DNA of 64,000 bases from Megalonaias nervosa (Eukaryota > Mollusca > Bivalvia > Unionida > Unionidae): contig JAECUM010001132.1 of NCBI GenBank assembly GCA_016617855.1, positions 1-64,000 on the forward strand, written 5' to 3'. Of the stretch, positions 1-13,300 are shown piece by piece. The notes under the pieces were generated by a model, which did no database searches, had not been told where the DNA came from, and worked only from the letters and a program-made list of their open reading frames with translations. How positions within the stretch are numbered: position 1 is the stretch's first letter; each line of letters starts with the position of its first letter. Position numbers and translations under genes: made by a program.

Positions 1-404
1 ATAGGCAGAAGCCACACAAGAGTGATCTCTCCATTGATAGAGAAATTGGTGCCAATCATACTTTAGTTACTTCCTCTGGTCATTCTAGTAAGAACATCGT
101 TTTAGAGATCTCACAAAAATCCTGTACCAAGTGGTATTTTCCACACTACAGAGCAAGTTGGAGGAGTTTTTCATGTAGGAGTAGTATACACCATCAGTGT
201 TTCTAGCTATTTCTCACTCTTTTATATCCTAGATAAAATTACTAACTTTATTTGAACCTGCAGTCTAAGTATTGGCTCCATTTTGGTACAATTGCCCTGG
301 TCACTAATATGTTCATTCAGATAATGTGTACTTGATCTGTTATATGATTTCTGTCATTTGTTGTCTAAATATTACAGGCCAGAAAAGTTGTGCATTTAAG
401 TTTT
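1..404. other. Unassigned AT-rich sequence
   Basis: No open frame, repeat or splice-flanked exon could be supported here. If the kinase gene downstream extends to the left, this would be intron or upstream sequence. Confidence 0.4.
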
Positions 405-592
405 TTTGGGGATTTGGCATTTGCATTGTTCATTAGCATCCACTTTTTAGGGATTTGGCATTTGTATTGTTCATTAGCGTCCACTTTTTAGAGATTTGGC
501 ATTTGCATTGTTCATTAGCATCCACTTTTTAGAGATTTGGCATTTGCATTGTTCATCAGCATCCACTTTTTAGGCATTTGGAATTTATGTGA
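405..592. repeat. 41-bp minisatellite, about 4.5 copies
   Basis: The unit containing GATTTGGCATTTGCATTG recurs at 411, 452 and onward with a 41-bp step and only a few substitutions. It lies upstream of the first visible kinase exon, presumably in an intron. Confidence 0.85.
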
Positions 593-1145
593 CTACTTAA
601 CAGTAAACAAGCTTCAAATTCACTGGTTGATCAAAGATTGTTAACTGTGAAAACAAAGTGCATGCTGCCATTACAACGTAAGGGTTATCAGTCCATGTGC
701 ACTGGCAGATAACTTAGGAGGTATCACTTTGGGAGTGATATCTGGTTTATAACAGAAAATACAAATTAAATCAAAACTTTTATTGAATCAAATACCGTTT
801 ATACAAAAAAACACAAATATTAATACAAATACATGTTGTTTGGACTCACATAAAAAATGGAGACAAAACACAGTGCATTCCATATTTGCTTTTCCAAATA
901 AGAATAGTGGCATAAAATCATAAAACTATTTGTATAGATATTTGTTTTTGTTTGTATTGTAAGCATCTAGAATTTCCAATATTACCCCTTTATGTCCTTT
1001 TTGTTTATCATTCTTATAAAATGATTACTACTCTGCATGAATAGATTTATTGGTAGAAAAATGTTGGCTTATACATGAGTCTATATGGTAATAAAATTTT
1101 CTGACAAATATTCTAAAATGATATTTATAAACTTGTTGCAGTTGC
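593..1145. other. Unassigned AT-rich sequence
   Basis: AT-rich sequence with short chance frames only. No coding, RNA or repeat signal was recognised. Confidence 0.4.
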
Positions 1146-1281
1146 AGTTATATTTTATCGTAATTTCATTGCTGTGTTTTGCATTTTATTTATTTACAAT
1201 TTCATTGCTGTATTTTGCATTTTATGTATTTACAATTTCATTGCTGTGTTTTGCATTATATGTATTTACAATTTCATCAAA
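1146..1281. repeat. 36-bp minisatellite, about 4 copies
   Basis: The unit TTTACAATTTCATTGCTGTA plus TTTTGCATTTTATGTA repeats with a 36-bp step. Because 36 is a multiple of three it gives a periodic hydrophobic chance frame (1085-1345), which I do not regard as a gene. Confidence 0.8.
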
Positions 1282-1757
1282 ACTTTTAGAAGGACAAAAT
1301 GCACAAGCTTTGACACTCTCATTAGAACATCTGAGCAAAAATTAAGGAGATGATGTATGGAAATGATAAACTCAAAATCTAAAAACAATAAATGAAAAAT
1401 GTTGAGATGATAGGTGAAATACAGATGGAATGGAGATGGAATGCAAACAGATTGAATTCCAAATGCATTTCAGATATAAAAATAAAAAGCATAAATGAAA
1501 TGCAAGCAAAATGCAAAATGACCTAAGGTCGGGTCTGTATTTATGATTTCAGTAATGTATCCACTCGTCAAGATTTCGTTGAAATTAATTGTCTTATTTT
1601 TCGCAAGACTTGTACTACTGGTATATTGCGAAAGAAATCTTACTTTTTCTTTAGATTTTTCTGCTATTTTTTTTTCATTTTGTTGATGTCCACACTGTAG
1701 AAAGTAATTTTGTTGTAAATAGTCTGGCAAACTTTGGTAAGCTGTTATTTATTAAAA

Positions 1758-1940
1758 TATATTGACTTCCTTGTACTAGCCCATTTTTTTGTAACACATT
1801 GGTTTACTTTATTAGCCAAAAGATATTGACCTTTTTGTACCAGCCCATTTTTTTGTAACACATTGGTTTACTTTATTAGCCAAAATATATTGACCTTTTT
1901 GTACCAGCTCATTTTTTTGTAACACACTCATTTACTTTAT
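1758..1940. repeat. 64-bp tandem repeat abutting a kinase exon
   Basis: Three units beginning ATATTGACCTTTTTGTACC start at 1758, 1823 and 1887. They end only a few bases before the splice acceptor of the first visible kinase exon, so the acceptor's upstream tract is itself repeat-derived. Confidence 0.8.
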
Positions 1941-1944
1941 GCAG

Positions 1945-2079
1945 GAGCTGTCTGTGGAGGATGGGCAGTATTCAGAAGGAAAGCACTTCAGCCATGAGAA
2001 CAGCCATTATCATGGCACATTTGGCAAAGTGGACAAGTGTTGTGATTTTGTTTCAGGCCATGAGTTCATCAGGAAAACG
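1945..2079 (+). CDS. Kinase exon A: glycine loop and beta-3 lysine
   Basis: A 135-nt, 45-codon exon follows the acceptor TTATGCAG and precedes the donor GTATGT. It reads in phase 0 and contains HGTFGKV and then FIRKT, the ATP-anchoring lobe of a kinase. Its 3' 28 bases together with the donor are duplicated immediately downstream. Confidence 0.78.
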
Positions 2080-5000
2080 GTATGTAAAAGTTATGTTATT
2101 GGTTGCTTTTAAATGTCACTTTCAGGCCATGAGTTCATCAGGAAAATAGTATGTAACAGCTGTGTTGCTGGATGCTTTTAAATGTCACTTTCATAACTTT
2201 ATTTGGCCATGTTATGCTGAGGAAGAGAGTTAATTGTCTTTCCCAGGAACATGCTGAGGCAGCCAGCCTGACTGGTCTATCATTTATTGAAGTTGCTACC
2301 CTTGATTTATGAGTCCATTGCTGTACCAACTGAGTTGAAGTCAATACTCTCTGGTCATCTTTGTTTACAACACTTGTTTGTCCATTCTTCTGTCTTTTCC
2401 TTCATCAATAATTCTACAGTGAATCAGTGACCATTATAGTAGAAAAGAGAAATTTGTAATTTATTTGTTGAATACATAAGCTGATCACATTGACATTGGA
2501 AATAACTCTACTACCTCTAAATTCCAGCCTTACAGAAAGATAAAAAGAGTTTTTCCCATTTATTAGCTGTACTGGTCATCGACTATTCCCATTTATTATC
2601 TGTACTGGTCATAAACCAATAGAGCTTATGTGACAGCCTTTTCTTTGTTGTCCATTGTCATCCTTACATTAGAGTAAGTTTGTTATCACTACTCTTAAAT
2701 TACTTGGAGGTTTGCCAAAAAACTTTACACACACACTCATGCTAAGGACTAATGTTGGTCCTAAAAGAAAATAATGCAGGTTGAACATCTAATATGGCTA
2801 TGATAATGACCACCTTCAAAATGATGTTATTGTGACTCCTTGACATGGGGTTGTCACTGAAAGATCTGTTACGATGTCTAATTGGTCCTTGATGAAAATG
2901 GTACTGTTATGACATCCAGCATGGCCACCATTCAGAATCTTGTTATTGCTACTTCTTCAGAATGGATGGTTATAGCAACTTGGGCTGTCACCAGAATGTT
3001 TGTTAGGATGCTTTGTTAATCCTAAATGAAAATGGTGCTAATCTTCGTAAATATTGATGTTGAATTTTCATTGATTCAGAGTTATTATGTTATTTAGTTG
3101 GTCTGAAAAGAAAATGATGCCAATGTGATGTCCAATGTGGCCATAATGGTGACTGTGTTGAAATTTTACTGAAATTCCACCTTAACAGATTTTTGTATGG
3201 ACAAGTGGTTTTCACTTGAAGACTTTTTATGATGTTTAGATGGTTCCAAATAAAAATGTTGCCAATCTGGAATCAAATATCGCTTTCACTGTGGACATCC
3301 TGAAAATCTTTTTATCATGACTCATCTAGAATGGATGGTCCTATTGACTTTTCATGATGCACATTGGAAATCCAATATGACCATATTGAAGATTTGGTTA
3401 TAACTGCACTTCTTTTATGGATATATCAACATGAGCCAAGTTTTCACTAAGAACTTTATGATATGTGATTGTCACAAATGAAAATTACACCAACCTGACC
3501 TACCATATGGCATCCATGGTAGTCATCTTGAATTACCATATTTGCTTCTTCTGAATAGATGGTCCATTAGACATATAGTTTTCACCAAAAGATTTCTTAT
3601 GATATCTATTTGGTCCTTATGATATCTATTTGGCTCTTTTGATATCTATTTGGCCCTTATGATATCTAGTTGGTCCTTATGATATCTATTTGGTCCTTAT
3701 GATATCTGTTTTGTACTTATGATATCTATTTGGTCCTTATGATATCTGTTTGGTCTGTGTGATATCTATTTTATGATATCTATTTGGTCCTTGTGATATC
3801 TGTTTGGTCCCTATGATATCTATTTTGTACTTATGATATCTATTTGGTCCTTGTGATATCTATTTGGTCCTTATGATATCTATTTAATCCTAAATAAAAA
3901 CTGGTGCAGATAAATGGTGGCCATCTTGAAATTCTTCTTACTTCTCTTAAAACAACTTATCAAAATTTGCAGTTGGTAAATAATTAAATGAACATGGTTG
4001 AGACTTTGTGTTAACTTGGTATAGGATTAAATGAACATGGTTGTGGCTTTGTGTTAACTTTGTATATTGTTAAATGAGCATGGTTGGGACTTTGTGTTAA
4101 CTTCATATTGGATTAAATGAGCATGGTTTTGACTATGTATTAACTTGGTATAGGACTAAATGAGCATGGTTTTGACTTTGTGTTAACTTGGTATTGGATT
4201 AAATGAATATGGTTTTGACTTTGTGTTAACTTGGTATAGGATTAAATGAGCATGGTTGGGACTTTGTGTTAACTTGATATAGGATTAAATGAGCATGGTT
4301 GGGACTTTGTGTTAACTTTGTATAGGATTAAATGAGCATGGTTCGGACTTTGTGTTAACTTGGTATAGGATTAAATGAGCATGGTTGGGACTTTGTGTTA
4401 ACTTGGTATAGGATTAAATGAGCATGGTTTTGACTATGTGTTAACTTGGTATAGGATTAAATGAACATGGTTGGGACTTTGTGTTAACTTGGTATAGGAT
4501 TAAATGAGCAGGGTTGGGACTTTGTGTTAACTTCATATAGGATTAAATGAGCATGGTTTTGACTATGTATTAACTTGGTATAGGACTAAATGAGCATGGT
4601 TTTGACTTTGTGTTAACTTGGTATTGGATTAAATGAATATGGTTTTGACTTTGTGTTAACTTGGTATAGGATTAAATGAACATGGTTGGGACTTTGTGTT
4701 AACTTGGTATAGGATTAAATGAGCATGGTTGGGACTTTGTGTTAACTTTGTATAGGATTAAATGAGCATGGTTCGGACTTTGTGTTAACTTGGTATAGGA
4801 TTAAATGAGCATGGTTGGGACTTTGTGTTAACTTGGTATAGGATTAAATGAGCATGGTTTTGACTATGTGTTAACTTGGTATAGGATTAAATGAACATGG
4901 TTGGGACTTTGTGTTAACTTGGTATAGGATTAAATGAGCAGGGTTGGGACTTTGTGTTAACTTGGTATAGGATTAAATGAGCATGGTTTTGACTATGTGT

Positions 5001-7350
5001 TAACTTGGTATAGGATTAAATGAGCATGGTTTTGACTTTGTGTTAACTTGGTATAGGATTAAATGAACATGGTTTTGATTTTGTGTTAACTTGGTATAGG
5101 ATTAAATGAACATGGTTGGGACTTTGTGTTAATTTGGTATAGGATTAAATGAGCATCGTTGGGACTTTGTGTTAACTTGGTATAGGATTAAATGAACATG
5201 GTTGGGACTTTGTGTTAACTTGGTATAGGATTAAATGAACATGGTTGGGACTTTGTGTTAACTTGGTATAGGATTAAATGAGCATCGTTGGGACTTTGTG
5301 TTAACTTGGTATAGGATTAAATGAACATGGTTGGGACTTTGTGTTAACTTGGTATAGGATTAAATGGACATGGTTGGGACTTCGTGTTAACTTGGTATAG
5401 GATTAAATGAGCATGGTTGGGACTTTGTTAACTTGGTATAGGATTAAATGAGCATGGTTGGGACTTTGTGTTAACTTGGTATAGGATTAAATGAGCATGG
5501 TTTTGATTGTGTTAACTTGGTATAAGATTAAATGAACATGGTTGAGACTTTGTGTTAACTTAGTATAGGATTAAATGAGCATGGTTGGGACTTTGTGTTA
5601 ACTTGGTATAGGATTAAATGAGCATGGTTGGGACTTTGTGTTAACTTGGTGTAGGATTAAATGGACATGGTTGGGACTTTGTGTTAACTTGGTATTGGAT
5701 TAAATGAGCATGGTTGGGACTTTGTGTTAACTTCATATATTGTTAAATGAACATGGTTGGAACTTTGTCCAGCTATTCTGTTTGGCAGAGGACTCCCTCT
5801 TCCAACCCTAGCTGGCCATATATATTGTAGAAGGCATAATTACCTTTGAAAACATGTAGCAGCCTTCTATCAGGAGGTGACTGGCTTTGTGCCCTGTCCA
5901 TCCACTCCTTTAATAATGGGTTGGACATTTATGTTACTTTCATATCTTCTTAGTACATAGTGTGAGGTATGGAGCCAATATCCTCCATTTGCATGTTTGC
6001 TAGACCCCTTTTGATCTTCAGATTGCCCTAGACAAATTTAGACAGAAGTCTTATTTCCAATTATGTCTTTAGATTGCCTAGACAAATATAGATGTGCAGA
6101 AGTGTTATATCCACTTGTCTTGAGATTGCTGTAGACAAATTTAGACATACAGGGGTGTTTTTCTCCCTCTTGTGTCTTCAGATTGCCATGGATAAATTTA
6201 GACCTACAGAAGTGTTATTTCCCCTCACCATAAAGCATGCCAACATAATGAAGATCTGTGGTGTGATACAGAGAGTTGAGGTGGATGGTGGAAATGTGAT
6301 GGAAATATTGATGGAAAATGCAGGTGAGTGGTACATATATTGATCAGGTAGTGCATTTACAATGGCATTACACAAGGTTGTCAAAACACCTTATGAACTA
6401 TTTTCTTTTAGACAAACTGATATTTTTTTCTTGAGATGAAAGTTGCAGGTTTGCTTTACTTTGCTTGATATATTTGTTTTATTATTATCTTGAATTTTAG
6501 ATATCCTTCATTGTTGCAACTGTAGGTCTTAAACTAAGTAACAGAAAAAAGGGAAATGAACAATTTAGGTTAAATTCAGCAAATCCCTAGAACACAAAGT
6601 GAAAATTCAAGAGACACTTACAGTATCATGAATTAAATCCAAAATAATCCTAAATGTTCTATTACAAATCCTAAAGCGCAGTGTTCCAAATGAATTCCAA
6701 AAGTCTTGAATGTGCTGATGTACCAATAGTCTTGAATATGTTGATGTACCACAGTGATACCATCCCGTATGACTTAAATGAGTTTTCAATAATCCCAAAG
6801 TAGTGTATTAGTCCAAAAAGTCAGTGCGCATTTTGTAATTCCAGTGAATAATTTAAATAAATGGTTCTTCTCAAATTATATCTGAACACAACTGAAAATA
6901 ATTCCACAAACTGATCTGACAACAAGAATGAAGACTTTGTATACAAACCTTCCATATATATATATATATAAAAACTGACCTGACCTGTGATGCGGCAGAA
7001 TTCCCTACATCTGTGTCATTTCAACTGGTAAATTCCATAAAATTTTCAACAGGTTCACTTAAAGAACATTCTAAGCTCATATCATGCATATCAGCGTTCA
7101 CCCTTTGAGACAGAAGTTTTTTTAGTGTGAACTCAACTTGACAGTGGAACATATTTTTGTCTTGCATGTCAGCTTCCACCCTGTGAGACAGAAGTTTTTT
7201 AGTGTGATCTCAGCTTGACAAAAATTCTTGTCATGCACATGAACTCCACCCTATGAGAGGTAGGGTTAGTTACATAGATACATACATACATACATACATA
7301 CATACATACATACATACATACATACATACATACATACATACGTACGTACA

Positions 7351-7381
<31 letters not shown>

Positions 7382-10300
7382 GTCCACTGATTTTGAAGAG
7401 TATTAAAATTAATAAAACCAAATAGTTTATAGTAAAACTTCTCCCAAAATGGCACTTGGGAGCTCATAATTCCTGTCCATTGTAGACAGGTATTCTGTAT
7501 ATGGAATTTCTATACAGGTAAAATGTATTTTAACAAATCCTCTAGTTTTTCAGAGTAAGTTCAATGAAGTAATAGCTTCATATCATGGCCATATGTCCCT
7601 GTATCAAGACAGTTCCAAGGATTGAGACAAGTTTAGAACTATTGTTGCAACACTGCAGTACCCCATGGCACCATATCAAACCGCAGCACCCCATGGCACC
7701 ATATCAAACTGCAGCACCTCATGGCACCATATCAAACTGCAACACCCCACAGCCCCATATCAAACTGCTTTCAAGATGAAGCATCCAATACAGCAGAATT
7801 ACAGTCATACTAAAATCTTTGAATTTCATTGAACCCTCTCAAAAACAAATTGCATAATCATTTCAGATTCCCTTTCCACACTGAATGTCAAAGGAAACCA
7901 TAAATTGGACAATCCATTAATATTTCAAATCTTGCAGAAAGCCGTGAAAACTGCCCTCCAGTCACCCATTTCTGAATGGAAGATTCCATATACTGACTTA
8001 AAATTTTATATAAATTGCCATGTTCTTATGTTTAGCAAAATATTTGGAATGCTAACTCCTCAAACAAGCTTCAAAAAATCAAACTGGTCACTGGAGACTG
8101 GTATACCTGATATAGAACTAATTACAGATATCACTGGAGATTGGCAGCCCAGATATAGAGCCAATTACAGATATCACTGGAGACTGGCCTACCTGATATA
8201 GAACCAGTTACAGATATCACTGGAGACTGGCATTCCCGATATAGAACCAATTACAAATATCACTGGAGACTGGCATCCCTGATATAGAACCAATTACAGA
8301 TATCACTGGAGACTGGCACACCAGATTAGAACCAGTTACCAATATGAAGTCATATTGTGCAATTGTATATAGAATACGTGTATCTGACTCATATCTCCAT
8401 TAGGGTGAACCTCAACTGTGTGCAGACCCTGCATGTATCCATTGACCATATTCTTGTTGAGTGTATGAACTTCCATGCCATGAGACAAGTTCTTTTATGT
8501 GAACACAGTTAAAGAACTTGAGTTTACCACAAATAAAGAGAATCTTTGACATTTTAAGGGAATACCTTTATCTGTTATTTTGGTTACCTTTATAAATTTA
8601 CATTTACATGTATTATGGCAATAATAGTTCTCCCTCTGTATAAATGCTATAGGATCCATAAAAATGACCTGATTGCATGTGACACCACCAGATACAGAGG
8701 TATGTTCTGACATTTGAAAGTGTCATAATAAAACACAAAACATAGGGCAGTTAATGATGTGAAACGGGATCATAATTGGTTGGAAAACAACAACTATTAA
8801 ACTGAAGAAATAAAACAGAACAAAACCCACAATGTAACGAGCTCCATGGTCATACCAGCAATATTTGAAGGACAGCTGTGTAGTAGGGGGCTTCATAGAG
8901 AGAGATCATTGTAGTTATAACAGAACTAAATGTAACCAGTGTAATGAACTCCTTTACCACACTGACGTTATAAGAAGGACAGCTGTGTAGTTGGAGACTT
9001 CATAGAGAGAGATCATTGTAGTTATAACAGAATAAAATGTAACCAGTGTAATGAGCTCCTTTACCACACTGACGCTATAAGAAGGACAGCTGTGTAGTTG
9101 GAGGCTTCATAGAGAGAGAGATCATTGTAGTTATAACAATAAAATGTAACCAGTGTAATGAGCTCCTTTACCACACTGACGTTATAAGAAGGACAACTGT
9201 GTAGTTGGAGGCTTCATAGAGAGAGATCATTGTAGTTATAACAGAATAAAATGTAACCAGTATAATGAGCTCCTTTACCACACTGACGTTATAAGAAGGA
9301 CAGCTGTGTAGTTGGAGGCTTCATAGAGAGAGATCATTGTAGTTATAACAGAATAAAATGTAACCAGTGTAATGAGCTCCTTTACCACACTGACGTTATA
9401 AGAAGGACAGCTGTGTAGTTGGAGGCTTCATAGAGAGAGATCATTGTAGTTATAACAGAATAAAATGTAACCAGTGTAATGAGCTCCTTTACCACACTGA
9501 CGTTATAAGAAGGACAGCTGTGTAGTTGGAGGCTTCATAGAGAGAGATCATTGTAGTTATAGCAGAATAAAATGTAACCAGTGTAATGAGCTCCATGACA
9601 ATACTGAGGTTATTAGATGGATAACTCTATAATGGGGTGTGTGACTTGATTATGATTGTATTTTAATCAGATCAGCAGCTAGCACATTATCTTTTGTCTT
9701 CCAGGTATTTCCTTGGCTGAGTTTGTCAAGAATCTACCAGAGAGTGAGACTCTAAGCCAGATGCTGATATGGGACTTGACCAAACAGGCCCTGGAGGGAC
9801 TGGCTGCCTTACATAAGGAGAGGATTATCCACCTTGACATCAAACGTAAGCAGATTATAATGAGTTCTGCTTTTTGGCTGGTTTTTATTCAGTGGCCTGA
9901 TACTTTTTATTACTTTTGTAAATAATTTATGGATTAATATCATCTAAAACCAGGATCTATTCCCTCAATTTGGAAAAAGGGGGATAATTTTCAGGATACA
10001 CAAGGAATTTAATGATGAAATAAAGGTAGGGCTTGAAAATATGATGTGTGATTTTCACAAATAAAGCTGATTTTTTTAAACATTAACATGAATCATACAA
10101 TCACATCCTGAAATAGACCCATGATAACAGTGATTTACATTTTAATACTTCCACTGTATGAGTTAGTTTTATTCATGAAATAAAGTATCAGCAACTAAAT
10201 ACGCTTACATTTTTCATGAAATAAAGTATCAGCAACTAAATACACTTACAGTGGTTGAATTATAGAATCAAAGGAACACACGTTTTCCTTGTATTTATAT

Positions 10301-13300
10301 TCAAACTAATTCAAATTTTAAACTAATAATAGATCAGTTTTCCAATTCAGTCTTTAACCTGTTGTTATGTTGATACTGAAGAAAATGTTATAAGTACTCA
10401 AGTTTTATTCCATTATTCTATTCAGATTGTGTATGATAACTATTATGATGATGTCTGTTTGTATCATAATTTCTTGTCTTAATATGTATCATACACATTG
10501 TCCTATTTTTGTTTGTATCATAGTGTCTCATTCTAATAATTATCATACACATTCTCCTTTTTGTTTGTTTCATAATGTCTTGTCTTAATTTGTTTGTATC
10601 ATAATGAATTGTCTTAATAATTATCATACACATTCTCCTTTCTTTGTATCTTAATGTCTGTCACAGCGAGCATCAAACTAGCACCAAGAAATTTCACCAT
10701 GGAATACAAATTCAGTTGGCCATGTGAATCTGAAATAGCATGTATGAGATATGGAATGTTTGAAGAGTACAGCATTCATTTATAGCTTGTTGGTCAATCT
10801 TATACAGCATTTCTTCATCCCATTATATTTGGAAGGGCCAGTAACTCTTCATCCCATTATAAGTATTGATTGGAAGGGCCAGTAACTCTTATCTCATTAT
10901 ATGCAGTTATTGGAAAGGCCAGTAACTCTTCATCCCATTATATGCAGTGACTGGAATGTCCAGTAACTCTTCATCTCATTATATGTATTGATTGGAATGA
11001 CCAGTAACTCTTTATCTCATTATATGCAGTGATTGGAAGGGCCAGTTACATTTCATCCCATTATATGTAATGACTGGAAGGGCCAGTAATTCTTCATCCC
11101 ATTATATGCAGTGATTAGAAGGGCCATTAATTGAGGCCTGGTGTGAGCAGTTGCATAACGGTAGATAATGTTGGTCAGCATATTGGAATTCTTCCATCAG
11201 AAGTAACTAAAACATGGGAAGTTTGTAGATATTTTGAGGGGAAAATAACTGGGAAACTATTGCCTTCATTTTTTGGTTCCATCTGGTAATACAAGATGTG
11301 TGGTATCCATTTGTCTGATGCCTGTCTCTTGTTGTCTGTCATCGTTCTGTCATTTGTTGTCTCTCATATGTTGTCATTTGTTGTCTCATCTATTCTGTGT
11401 CATTTGTTGGCTCTCATCTGTTCTGTCATTTGTTGGCTCTCATCTGTTTGCACAAATCTTTTAATGATGCTGCTCCGAAACTGATAAGGGGATTGCCATG
11501 AAACTACGCTGTTATGACCAAAGTAACAGAAAAGAGTGAAAACCAATGAGTTTTGTAAAATGCAACAAATAATTTATTTCCCTTAATTAGAAGGTGAAAA
11601 ATTAAAAAATAACTTACAGTATGGTGAATGAAATTCTAAATAGGTATAGAAGTTCTATCACAAGTCCAAAGTATTGAGCATTCTAAACGAGTTCCAGTGG
11701 TGTTCCAAGTGAATTTCATTCTATTGTGCTTACAATGTGAGTATGTGAGAAAGCTTGCCAGTAACTTCTCGTGGGTTGGTGGTTCTTTCCGGGGTTTTCC
11801 CGGGTGTTCCTCCACCATTAATACTGGCTGCCATGTATAGCCTATTTTGTGCTGAAAAATGGCGTAAACCCAACAGCAACTATTGTGTTTATGTGCCAAT
11901 AGTCCAGAATAGTTTGATGCGCTAACAGTCTTGATGTGTGATATAATCCAAAATTTCTTTAAATGAACTCACAGTAATTCCAAAACAGCTACTGAGTCCT
12001 AAGCTCTGAGCACTTTGTAATTTCAGTGAGTAGTTTAAATAAATAAAATCCACACAGCTATTTGACTCCTTTAAAACTGTTGTTTATGCAAGAAATATCT
12101 CTTTCAGTAAATCATTCCTTATTCAAAAAACAAAGTCACAGTTTCAGGAATTAGGTCAACCTGGTTTTTCAAGGAAACTCATGACCTGAACTCATCTGAT
12201 CAACTTGTTTATCTCTATCCTAAAAGTGTGTAATGTGTTTACTAAAATGAACACATCTTAAAGTACAAACCCACAACCACAGAGGAAATTAGTATTCAAT
12301 ATTTTATTTACTAATGACCCTTTCACACTATAATCATAAAAATTAACACACATAATATAGATATACATAGCAGTAGAATAAGTTTTAGTTGTGTTCAGTA
12401 TGAGAGGAGTTATTAATTGAAATTATTCATTGGAATTACAAAGTGCTCATTGATTTTTGGTCTAAATCACTATTTTAGAATCATTGTGAATTCATTCAAG
12501 AAAATTTTGGATTCTATCATTGTGATACATCAAGACATCAACACTATTCCAGGTTATTCATACATCTGCAATTTCAAAATTGGAATTGAAACACCACTGG
12601 AATTCCTTCAGAACACTGTTCTTTTGGACTTCTGATAGAACTTTTAGGACTATTTGGAATTTAATTTATAATACTTAAGTTCTCTTTAAATGTTCACTTT
12701 GAATTCTAGAGAAATAACTGAATTGTTGAATTTTACAAAACTTATTGGTGTTTGCTCATTTCTGTTACTTAGGTTAAGACTGTAGAGTCATAACAATTTA
12801 TGCTGTTTAATTAGTCCTGAATGAAAATAATGACCCTTGGACATGCAGTATGGCACTATGGTGACCATCTTGAAAATCTTGTTTTTGCAGTCCCTTCTCA
12901 GTGGATTGGTCATATCAACAGTGAGTTTGGGGATGTTGGGGTTTCTTAAGAAATGGTTTAAGGATTAAAAAAACAGGCTTTATCTTGGATTTATTGACAT
13001 CTTATAGTGGTAAAGCATCAGATCCTTCAAGGGGCTCTTATTCTCAAACTTAAAAGGTCTTACATTTTGGATAAGATGCAAAGTGCGTAAAGTGATAAAT
13101 AAAAGTTCATCATTTTTTATACATTATGAAAGATTTTCTTTCAGAAACCAACATGAGTGGGCATAGAGCAAATTTAGGAAAGGTTCTACATGTTTGTTCT
13201 GTAGATATCTTGTGCCATGCAAAACAGTATGAATTGTCTGATAAATTTAATATCCTGTGTACCCAAATAAACAATATGACATATAAAGTCTATTTAACAT

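Noticed and set aside
1085..1345. Hydrophobic 86-residue frame resembling a membrane protein
   Set aside because: It is created by a 36-bp minisatellite whose length is a multiple of three; no splice sites or start context support it.
3977..5765. Regular array considered as CRISPR-like
   Set aside because: There are no unique spacers; the whole 43-bp unit repeats, so it is a minisatellite.
7199..7467. Minus-strand frames of repeated MYVC
   Set aside because: They are translations of the (TACA)n microsatellite and have no independent coding evidence.
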